A DNA stretch of 7,096 nt, taken from assembly GCA_031268545.1 (NCBI GenBank), contig JAIRXD010000077.1, positions 1 through 7,096 on the forward strand, written 5' to 3'. The DNA comes from Puniceicoccales bacterium (lineage in GTDB: Bacteria > Verrucomicrobiota > Verrucomicrobiia > Opitutales > LL51). A model generated the notes under the pieces. That model was not told where the DNA came from. It saw only the letters and a list, made by a program, of their open reading frames with translations, and searched no databases. Every line of letters begins with the position of its first letter. The first letter of the stretch is position 1. Of the stretch, positions 1-5,517 are shown in pieces. The translations under genes were made by a program, and so were the position numbers.

Positions 1-72
1 TAAAAATAGATAAAATTTTATTGAGTTTTTGTGAAAAACATGTTGTGCTCATAGGACACAAAAAGTAAGACT

Positions 73-546
73 ATGAACACAACTTCTATGAATATACTTG
101 TGATATCATTTTCCGAATTTTATCACAATAGTCCGAATAGGCAAAATAATTGTAATCTAGTCAAGCTCAAAGAGTTAGTGGAATTTAGGCAGTTTAAAAA
201 AATCGTCGTAGTTATGGATAAACCTCTGGGGATTTTGCCAAAGACTGTGTTGGAAATTTTTTATAAAAATCTCGATTGTCCCAGAGATGTTATGCGGATT
301 GTGAAATCTGTAAATGATGTTATGGGTGAAATTTTTCCAATAAATGTGGATAATCTTTATCTATTCATGCCCATCAGTGCAAAGAGCAAGATCGATCCGC
401 TGCATTGCGTTTTCGAAAAAATGCAACCGGATAAGAATGTTTGCCTATGCCTCATCGGTGTACCGAATGTAATTGATTATGAATTCGATAGCTATGTGGA
501 GTTTCCTCCGGTGGCCAATAATTGGTCGGTATTTGAAGGGCTGTGA
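73..546 (+). CDS. Hypothetical protein, 157 aa, no recognised family
   Basis: I do not recognise this protein. It is a complete reading frame with an in-frame stop at 52-54 just upstream. It has no signal peptide, membrane segment or known catalytic motif. Predicted hydrophobic strands lie near residues 7-13, 43-48, 94-99 and 123-130, separated by charged, probably helical stretches, so a small cytoplasmic alpha/beta fold is likely. It has five cysteines (27, 69, 112, 124, 126) but no CxxC pair. There is no clear Shine-Dalgarno before 73; the ATG at 88 (Met6, beginning MNILVIS) is a plausible alternative start because it opens directly on the first strand. Its stop overlaps a GTG at 543 in the decarboxylase frame, so the two genes may be co-transcribed. 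The A/T-rich composition and lack of recognisable relatives fit a lineage-specific gene. The frame is probably real; function unknown. Confidence 0.6.
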   Translation: MNTTSMNILVISFSEFYHNSPNRQNNCNLVKLKELVEFRQFKKIVVVMDKPLGILPKTVLEIFYKNLDCPRDVMRIVKSVNDVMGEIFPINVDNLYLFMPISAKSKIDPLHCVFEKMQPDKNVCLCLIGVPNVIDYEFDSYVEFPPVANNWSVFEGL

Positions 547-613
547 CCGTAAAATTATTGTTGGATATCATTTTTTTATTGATATATTTATGCAAATCCA
601 TTTGTAGCGGCCC

Positions 614-619
614 TATAAT
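614..619 (+). promoter_or_regulatory. Possible -10 element of the ornithine decarboxylase gene
   Basis: A perfect TATAAT lies 7 nt before the in-frame ATG at 627 and overlaps the ATG at 618. If it is used, transcription would start at or next to 627 and give a leaderless message. The -35 position (591-596, TGCAAA) is poor, so this is only suggestive. Confidence 0.25.
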
Positions 620-1802
620 GACTATAATGAATACAAGGCTTGATCCCCTAGAATACTATACCGAGAAAGATTGGTCTGCAATGATGGCAGAGGCTAAAAA
701 ATATGAAACGCCGTTCTTGCTAGTTAATCTGGGAATAATCCGACAAAGGTATCAGCAGCTGAAGGAATTATTTCCCTATGCTGTTGTTCATTACGCAGTT
801 AAGGCAAATCCAAGCCAGCCGGTTTTGGAGCTGTTGCAGGGCCTGGGATCGAATTTTGATGTCGCTTCTATAAACGAACTCGATAGTTTACTGGCCCTGG
901 GGGTTTTGCCGGATAGGATAAGCTATGGCAACACCATTAAGAAAAGGGCCCATGTGGAATATGCCTATGCCAAAGGGATACGCCTTTTTGCTTCGGATAG
1001 CGAGGTGGATATAAGAAATCTTGCTTCGGCTGCGCCGGGCTCGGGTATTTTTTTGAGAATTCTTGCCGAGCACAGTTCCACAGCCGACTGGCCTCTGTCG
1101 AAAAAATTTGGTTGCCATCCGGATATGGCCATAGATTTGCTCATGCTTGCTAACAAGTTGGGGCTGAAGGCCAAGGGTGTCTCATTTCATGTCGGGTCCC
1201 AGCAGAGGGAGATCGGTGCCTGGGATTCTTCCATAAGCCGGGCCAAGTATATATTCGATTATCTGGAGGCTGAAAAAATTCCACTTTCATTGATAAATAT
1301 GGGCGGTGGGTTTCCGGCTTCCTATATCTCCAGAACTCCGGAAATGTCCACCTATGCCAGTGAGTTAAATCGTTATCTCTCAGAAGATTTTGGCGAAAAC
1401 TTGCCTCATATAATACTGGAACCCGGGCGTTCGTTGGTGGCCGATGCGGGTATTTTGGTTACCGAAGTTGTTCTTATTTCCAAAAAATCTTCATTCGGCG
1501 TCGACACATGGCTATATACCGATGCTGGCAAATTTAATGGCCTCATGGAGACCATGGAGGAGAGCATCAAGTATCCGCTGTTTTGCGAAAGTGCCGGTCG
1601 ATTGGTAGAGGATTTTATAATTGCTGGCCCAACCTGTGATAGCCAAGATATTATGTACGAAACATTTAGGAATCCATTGCCCCGGCACATAGACATTGGC
1701 GACAGGATTTACTGGTTGACTGCTGGGGCCTATACCTCCAGCTATTCATCGGTGGGGTTCAATGGATTTCCGCCCATAGCATCCCATTTCATGGAGTCGT
1801 GA
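618..1802 (+). CDS. speC: Ornithine decarboxylase, type III PLP-dependent (alanine racemase-like fold)
   Basis: Decarboxylates L-ornithine to putrescine in the cytoplasm, the entry step of polyamine synthesis; some relatives also take lysine. Numbered from the ATG at 618 (394 aa), the barrel domain carries the PLP-binding lysine in YAVKANP (K62), HVGS (191-194), the phosphate-binding GGGFP (229-233) and EPGR (268-271). The C-terminal beta domain carries the catalytic cysteine in GPTCDSQD (C340) and the end motif FNGFPP (381-386). Length and motifs match compact bacterial enzymes such as the Pseudomonas SpeC (about 390 aa). The frame is open back to a GTG at 543 that overlaps the upstream stop, but the extra 25 residues are hydrophobic and not typical of this soluble enzyme, so I prefer 618 or 627. 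No other polyamine gene is visible. Lysine versus ornithine preference cannot be settled by eye. Confidence 0.93.
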   Translation: MTIMNTRLDPLEYYTEKDWSAMMAEAKKYETPFLLVNLGIIRQRYQQLKELFPYAVVHYAVKANPSQPVLELLQGLGSNFDVASINELDSLLALGVLPDRISYGNTIKKRAHVEYAYAKGIRLFASDSEVDIRNLASAAPGSGIFLRILAEHSSTADWPLSKKFGCHPDMAIDLLMLANKLGLKAKGVSFHVGSQQREIGAWDSSISRAKYIFDYLEAEKIPLSLINMGGGFPASYISRTPEMSTYASELNRYLSEDFGENLPHIILEPGRSLVADAGILVTEVVLISKKSSFGVDTWLYTDAGKFNGLMETMEESIKYPLFCESAGRLVEDFIIAGPTCDSQDIMYETFRNPLPRHIDIGDRIYWLTAGAYTSSYSSVGFNGFPPIASHFMES

Positions 1803-2613
1803 TTTGATTTTGTTCCTGTCCTTGTTTAAGTAGTTGATTTGCAGTACGTTGCCTAATCTGAGCCTGTTGATATTCTATCAGATGAATGTGTTTATATAGG
1901 GTGAAAAATCCCTGGGCCAGTGCTATATAAATGCCCTGAAAGCCATCGAGGAATCCAAGTTTTATTATGTAACAGCGGAAAATTTTCCAAATGGCCCGGA
2001 ATGCGGCTTCCCAGATGTTTATCGGTTCGCTCCGGTTGTCTTCCACAAATAAGTCCGTATATTTGATCATCACTTTCACGTGTTCTTTGACCGAGGCATA
2101 GGTGTAATGCAACATGTTGCCGTCTAGTAATTTAACATCGCCGGTTACTTTCAGGTATTCATGGACAAGGCCGCCGGACCAGTAGCCACAATTTTTGCGA
2201 AAAAGTCGTCGGCAATGATCTGGGTACCAATCACCGTGATGGATCCATTTTCCCATAAAAAATACCAACCTTTTGAAGGAGGCGCCGTTGTATCGCTTAT
2301 CGTTGTTTACCACAAACATCAGTATGGATGATCTGAGCTCTTTGGATATAACCTCATCGGCGTCGATGGATAGAACCCATTCCTTGGTGGCAAGTTGTTT
2401 GGCGAAATTTTTCTGATCACGGAAACTTTTCCATGGATGCTCTAGGACCGTGGCTCCATAGCTTTCGGCAATTTCTACGGTCCTGTCTATGCAATCATTT
2501 ACCACGACGATGATCTCCTCCACCCAGGTGTAAACGCTTTTCAGGCAACGAGCTATATTTTTTTCTTCATTGCTGGCTATTAATACTACACTGATTGGAA
2601 GTTTGTTATTCAT
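1789..2613 (-). CDS. Family 2 glycosyltransferase, WaaE/KdtX-like
   Basis: Probably transfers a sugar from a nucleotide-sugar donor to lipopolysaccharide core or another cell-surface glycan at the cytoplasmic face of the inner membrane. The 274-residue protein opens with the GT-A Rossmann half typical of GT2 (ISVVLIASNEE, residues 7-17), has the metal/donor-binding DADE at 84-87 and the following acceptor half with WYPDHCRRLFRK (129-140) and a GLVHE motif (148-152) seen in WaaE-like enzymes. A hydrophobic/amphipathic stretch (about 200-245) may anchor it to the membrane; the last 25 residues are Gln-rich. The nucleotide-binding loop that is usually D-S-x-S-x-D-x-T reads VVNDCIDRT (37-45). Its start fits the family, though no Shine-Dalgarno is evident. 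It stands alone on this strand behind tRNA-Pro and overlaps the decarboxylase tail by 14 bp. Donor and acceptor are unknown. Confidence 0.88.
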   Translation of the reverse strand: MNNKLPISVVLIASNEEKNIARCLKSVYTWVEEIIVVVNDCIDRTVEIAESYGATVLEHPWKSFRDQKNFAKQLATKEWVLSIDADEVISKELRSSILMFVVNNDKRYNGASFKRLVFFMGKWIHHGDWYPDHCRRLFRKNCGYWSGGLVHEYLKVTGDVKLLDGNMLHYTYASVKEHVKVMIKYTDLFVEDNRSEPINIWEAAFRAIWKIFRCYIIKLGFLDGFQGIYIALAQGFFTLYKHIHLIEYQQAQIRQRTANQLLKQGQEQNQITTP

Positions 2614-2827
2614 GGCGAGAAAAACTCTTGCTGTACTTACATTTACATAAGCGGCGTCGGGTCAATTATTAATTTTGTATAACCAACCCCAAAATTGCTA
2701 TAAACCAAGGGCATCCCAGGCCAAAGCCATTCTGGGTCGAAATCTATTTTGCTGATGATAAGCCATACTATATTCACGCTACACCTATTTAAAAATCAAG
2801 GCCGTTTAAAGAACTAAGTCTGTTATT
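2614..2827. other. Non-coding spacer between tRNA-Pro and the glycosyltransferase gene
   Basis: I see no convincing gene here. It contains a 22-codon minus-strand frame (2766-2698) without a ribosome binding site, and a 7-bp AT-rich inverted repeat AATTTTG/CAAAATT (2671-2677 and 2690-2696) with no T-run that would make it a good terminator. It may hold the promoter of the glycosyltransferase gene, but no -10/-35 pair stands out. Confidence 0.5.
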
Positions 2828-2904
2828 TGGTCGGGGCGACCGGGTTCGAACCGATGACATCATGCTCCCAAAGCATGCGCTCTGCCAGACTGAGCTACGC
2901 CCCG
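2828..2904 (-). tRNA. tRNA-Pro, anticodon UGG
   Basis: Read on the minus strand this is a complete 77-nt cloverleaf. The acceptor stem CGGGGCG pairs with CGCCCCG, the D arm is GCTC/GAGC, and the anticodon stem CATGC/GCATG encloses the loop TTTGGGA, giving anticodon TGG with G37, as expected for proline. The T arm has loop TTCGAAC, the discriminator is A and the 3' CCA is encoded (2828-2830). UGG can read all or most CCN codons. It is followed by about 210 bp of non-coding sequence before the glycosyltransferase gene. Confidence 0.97.
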
Positions 2905-2954
2905 AGGCTGTCTATAAGGCAAATAATTGTGGAAATTTTGCAATAAATAAATTT

Positions 2955-2983
2955 TATATCAGCATTAGGATGGTTAGAGTCAA
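2955..2983 (-). promoter_or_regulatory. Putative promoter for tRNA-Pro
   Basis: On the minus strand TTGACT (2983-2978) is followed after 17 bp by GATATA (2960-2955), which runs into TATAAA. A start near 2948 would give a leader of about 44 nt to be removed by RNase P. Judged by consensus match and spacing only. Confidence 0.35.
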
Positions 2984-3065
2984 TGATATAAATGTGTTGA
3001 AAAAAATATCTGATATGGCCTAATAATTTGCTTGACTTATTTCGAGGCCGACCTAACTTGGCTTA

Positions 3066-3071
3066 TATATT
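3066..3071 (+). promoter_or_regulatory. Possible -10 element of the MarC-family gene
   Basis: TATATT ends exactly 6 nt before the ATG at 3078, which would place the transcription start on the A of the start codon. No matching -35 is present at 17 bp. An alternative is TTGAAA (2997-3002) with TAATAA (3021-3026) at 18-bp spacing, giving a leader of about 45 nt that lacks a Shine-Dalgarno. Confidence 0.25.
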
Positions 3072-3077
3072 GTCGAA

Positions 3078-3749
3078 ATGGAATTTTTTATCAAGATGTT
3101 TAGGGAGATTTTTGTGGCCAGCGGTCCATTGGCAGCCATTACACTGTATATCAATATGACTCCGCATTATACGGAAAAAGAAAGGATTACGGCGGCCAAG
3201 GTTAGTTGTTTGGTGGGTTGGGTTGTGTTAACGTTTTTCTCACTTACCGGCAGATGGATTTTCGAAACATTGGGTATAGGTATCAATTCGTTCAGTATAG
3301 CCAGTGGATTGCTATTTGTTGTGGTAGGCTTTGGAATGCTACGGGGCCAGGATCCGATGGAAAAGATTTCCGAAGGAGTGAAAGATAAACCACGAAATAC
3401 CAAGTCTGATATAACAATAGCTCCCCTGGGAGTTCCAATCATAGCTGGCCCACTGGTGGTGGCATTTTCCGTCGACGCCCGAGGCCATGCGTCCGGTGTT
3501 ATGCAGGTCATTGCCTGCCTATTGGCGGTAACCTGTGCCATGGGTTGTATGTATGGGCTTTTCAAAGTTGCTGCCAAATGTGTCCGATGGATGAGCCCAA
3601 ATGTCCTGAAATTGGGCTATAAATTATCTGCTCTGTTTATGGTCGCATTGGGTGTGCAGCTGGTGATGAATGGCATTGAAGGTGTGAAGGCTGATAAACT
3701 AAAGAAAATTGCTGCCCAGGCATTGCCGCAAACTATGATTTTGTCCTAG
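3078..3749 (+). CDS. MarC family (UPF0056) integral inner-membrane protein
   Basis: A 223-residue polytopic inner-membrane protein. Hydrophobic segments lie near residues 10-28, 43-57, 70-90, 114-132, 141-165 and 183-200, the six-helix layout of MarC proteins. The best family signature is DITIAPLGVPIIAGP at 111-125, closely matching the conserved D-x-T-x-x-P-L-x-x-P-x-x-x-G-P core. The first helix is less typical: the usual D-P-x-G-x-x-P pattern reads SGPLAAI here (15-21). No biochemical activity is firmly established for the family; the name comes from the E. coli mar locus, and a direct role in antibiotic resistance is not supported for the E. coli member. The gene is alone on its strand, divergent from tRNA-Pro and convergent with the DUF151 gene, 19 bp apart at their stops. 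No Shine-Dalgarno is visible before the ATG. Confidence 0.88.
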   Translation: MEFFIKMFREIFVASGPLAAITLYINMTPHYTEKERITAAKVSCLVGWVVLTFFSLTGRWIFETLGIGINSFSIASGLLFVVVGFGMLRGQDPMEKISEGVKDKPRNTKSDITIAPLGVPIIAGPLVVAFSVDARGHASGVMQVIACLLAVTCAMGCMYGLFKVAAKCVRWMSPNVLKLGYKLSALFMVALGVQLVMNGIEGVKADKLKKIAAQALPQTMILS

Positions 3750-3768
3750 GGATTCTGTCCGAAGATTT

Positions 3769-4194
3769 TTATATTTTCTGTAGCAGTGTGTTGCTTTTGG
3801 GTTTCCCAACCAGATTGAAAAGTTCCTTGGCCACAAGTAGAGGTGCGTCGTTGATGATGGATAGAGCGATGGCATCGCTGGGTCTACAGTCCAATTCCAT
3901 ATGCCTGTCTTCGTTGACGATACTGGTCATCTTTAGCTTCGCAAAAAAAATTGAATCTTTTGTGGAATGAATTATAATCGACGAGATTTGATAGCCAAGA
4001 ATGGTGGCCACATTGCTGAGCAGTGTGTGGGTTGATGGTCGGGTCAATTTTTCTCGGCCTATGGCATCGATAATCGCCCTGCCGGATGGTGGTGATATGT
4101 GTATATCAAAGACCGTCTCGTCATTGCCAATGAGTAAAGTTGTCACATTAACCGAAGGGACAATCGCTAACAATCCGACCTTCACCGTGTCCAT
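3769..4194 (-). CDS. Bifunctional nuclease (BFN/DUF151) domain protein
   Basis: A single-domain 141-residue protein of the DUF151 family, named after plant proteins with reported DNase and RNase activity; in bacteria the role is mostly unknown. The best signature is MELDCRPSDAIALSI (99-113), matching the conserved V-D-A-R-P-S-D-A-I-A-L core, followed by APLLVAKELF (117-126). The THTLL segment (55-59) and the ISPPSGRAI stretch (33-41) match the usual R-P-x-T-H-D-L-L and I-x-x-x-E-A-x-A-I regions, although the common Glu-Ala of the second is not kept. The protein ends soon after the domain and lacks the UvrB/C-interaction region found in some longer members. It lies 56 bp behind dxr on the same strand and has its own promoter-like sequence, so it may be expressed both with dxr and alone. 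Nuclease activity is inferred from family only. Confidence 0.9.
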   Translation of the reverse strand: MDTVKVGLLAIVPSVNVTTLLIGNDETVFDIHISPPSGRAIIDAIGREKLTRPSTHTLLSNVATILGYQISSIIIHSTKDSIFFAKLKMTSIVNEDRHMELDCRPSDAIALSIINDAPLLVAKELFNLVGKPKSNTLLQKI

Positions 4195-4200
4195 TTACAA

Positions 4201-4228
4201 ATTATATTTGAATGATGCCCTAAGGCAA
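4201..4228 (-). promoter_or_regulatory. Putative promoter of the DUF151 gene
   Basis: In the dxr-DUF151 gap, minus strand, TTGCCT (4228-4223) and a perfect TATAAT (4206-4201) are 16 bp apart. TATAAT ends 6 nt before the ATG at 4194, so the predicted start falls on the A of the start codon. There is no Shine-Dalgarno in between. This is the best supported of the possible leaderless starts in the window. Confidence 0.45.
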
Positions 4229-4250
4229 GAAAATGTCACAAAATATCCAA

Positions 4251-5390
4251 TTATATAAAAACTTTGGCAACCCTTCTTGCTTCGAAATCCAGGTCAAATA
4301 TTTCCTTAACGGATTCTGGCTCAAAATTTTCTATTTCGTGCATCGTCCGTTCGATGATGGTGGGGATCTGGGTAAACTTTATTTTATTTTCCAAAAATAA
4401 TCCCACCGCCAGATCATTGGCAGCATTGAAGACGGTGGGCATTATGCCGCCAGCCTCCAAACTTGCTTTGGCCAGAGTTAGACAGCGAAATTTCTTCTCG
4501 TCCGGTGGTTGAAAGCTGAGATTTATTACCTCATCAAAGGAAACGGTTTTTAAATTGCTTGGCTGCCTATGTGGGTAAAAAAGACAATTTTTTAGTGGAA
4601 ACCTCATGGATTTTTCGCTGATTTGGGCAATAATTGACCCATCTATGAATTCTACCAACGAGTGAACCAAGCTCTGGCGATGGACGGTAATTTTTATCTG
4701 GGAAGGCTTCAAATCAAATAACCAGCGCGCCTCAATCACCTCTAGTCCTTTATTGGCAAGAGTCGCCGAATCTATGGTTATCTTTCGGCCCATACTCCAA
4801 GTTGGGTGCCTAAGTGCTTGGGCTGGAGTTACTTGGTCTAAGGCGTCGGCGTCGCAATCCACCAGCGGTCCCCCCGAGGCGGTCAGCCATATTTGCTTCA
4901 CGGATTTCCTATCTTCGCCTTTAAGGCATTGAAAAATTGCGTTATGTTCACTGTCCATAGGCAATAATCTCACCTGGTTTTTTTGGGCCAGTGGGCATAG
5001 AAATTTTCCGGCGGTGACGATGATTTCGTGGCTGGCGATTATAATCTTCTTTTTTAACAAGATAGCGTTCATCGTCGCCCGAATGCCGGCCAGACCACTG
5101 GCGGCCATCAAAAGTATATCAAAGTCAGAGGTCGAAACCGCTTCGGCCATGGCCTGTTCCCCCCGAAAAATCCTGCACTTCGGGCAAAATTTGGCCAAAT
5201 TTATCCGGACATCGCTGTTTACCGCTACGGTTTTTACAGAAAATTCTCGGGATATTTCGGCAAGTTTGTCCAAACTGCTTCTGGCAGCGATGCCGACCAG
5301 GTCGAAATGCTGTCTATGTTCTCTAAGTTCTTCCAGGACACTGCTTCCGATCGAGCCGGTCGCTCCAAAAAGCATTACTTTTTCTTTCAT
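4251..5390 (-). CDS. dxr: 1-deoxy-D-xylulose 5-phosphate reductoisomerase
   Basis: Dxr/IspC converts 1-deoxy-D-xylulose 5-phosphate to 2-C-methyl-D-erythritol 4-phosphate with NADPH and a divalent metal: the first committed step of MEP isoprenoid synthesis, in the cytoplasm, and the fosmidomycin target. The 379 residues are full length. The NADPH-binding GATGSIG is at 9-15; the metal ligands are D146 and E148 in MDSEHN plus E217 in NKGLE; substrate-phosphate contacts S172 (TASGGP), S208, N213 and K214 are present, as are H195 and W198 of the flexible loop HPTWSMG. The C-terminal helical domain has NAANDLAVGLF (322-332). Two unusual spots: the near-universal A-N-K-E motif reads ASHE (119-122), and the early NADPH loop reads AARSS (35-39). 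It is divergent from tig and leads a two-gene unit with the DUF151 gene. The start has only a weak GGAA upstream. Confidence 0.96.
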   Translation of the reverse strand: MKEKVMLFGATGSIGSSVLEELREHRQHFDLVGIAARSSLDKLAEISREFSVKTVAVNSDVRINLAKFCPKCRIFRGEQAMAEAVSTSDFDILLMAASGLAGIRATMNAILLKKKIIIASHEIIVTAGKFLCPLAQKNQVRLLPMDSEHNAIFQCLKGEDRKSVKQIWLTASGGPLVDCDADALDQVTPAQALRHPTWSMGRKITIDSATLANKGLEVIEARWLFDLKPSQIKITVHRQSLVHSLVEFIDGSIIAQISEKSMRFPLKNCLFYPHRQPSNLKTVSFDEVINLSFQPPDEKKFRCLTLAKASLEAGGIMPTVFNAANDLAVGLFLENKIKFTQIPTIIERTMHEIENFEPESVKEIFDLDFEARRVAKVFI

Positions 5391-5475
5391 AATTCCATGA
5401 CTTATAACAAAAAATTTCCCTACCGCCCAGGCGAGTATAAATTTATTTCTTTATAATATTGACTGCCATTCTGCG

Positions 5476-5494
5476 TTGTTTAAACCTTAAACAA
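5476..5494. promoter_or_regulatory. Perfect 8-bp inverted repeat, operator-like
   Basis: TTGTTTAA (5476-5483) and its exact reverse complement TTAAACAA (5487-5494) flank a 3-bp centre (ACC). The dyad covers the predicted -35 and half of the spacer of the tig promoter, where a repressor would block RNA polymerase. It does not match the HrcA/CIRCE or CtsR consensus. The 3-nt centre makes an RNA hairpin less likely than a protein site. The AT-rich background weakens the case. Confidence 0.35.
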
Positions 5495-5504
5495 GTGATA
5501 ATTT
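5476..5504 (+). promoter_or_regulatory. Putative tig-clpP promoter
   Basis: TTGTTT (5476-5481) and TAATTT (5499-5504) are separated by 17 bp, and the -10 is preceded by TGA (5496-5498), an extended -10 pattern. The predicted start near 5511 leaves only about 7 nt before the GTG at 5518. A second candidate -10, perfect TATAAT at 5452-5457, lacks a good -35. Confidence 0.4.
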
Positions 5505-5517
5505 AGTATTTTGATAG

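Noticed and set aside
98..128. Perfect 8-bp inverted repeat TTGTGATA/TATCACAA with a 15-nt spacer, CRP-site-like halves
   Set aside because: It lies inside the first coding region, the spacing is wrong for a CRP site (TGTGA-N6-TCACA), and about this many 8-bp repeats are expected by chance in 7 kb of AT-rich DNA.
102..574. 11-mer GATATCATTTT repeated at 102-112 and 564-574
   Set aside because: Only two copies, AT-rich, and no flanking similarity; likely chance.
888..1174. Two minus-strand open frames inside the ornithine decarboxylase gene
   Set aside because: They lie opposite strongly conserved codons of the real enzyme and encode no recognisable domain.
2671..2696. AATTTTG/CAAAATT stem as a terminator
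   Set aside because: Seven mostly A-T pairs with a 12-nt loop and no adjoining T-tract is too weak to call.
2698..2766. 22-codon minus-strand frame beginning MAYHQQNRF between tRNA-Pro and the glycosyltransferase
   Set aside because: No ribosome binding site, no recognised peptide, and a frame this short is expected by chance; conservation in relatives would be needed to revive it.
3032..3037. TTGACT as the -35 of the MarC gene promoter
   Set aside because: The nearest good -10 (TATATT, 3066) is 28 bp away, too far, and the 17-bp position holds AACTTG.
4001..5400. Plus-strand open frames opposite the DUF151 gene and dxr (4001-4258, 4264-4512, 5014-5400)
   Set aside because: Serine/alanine-rich products typical of antisense shadows; dxr and the DUF151 gene on the other strand have full motif support.
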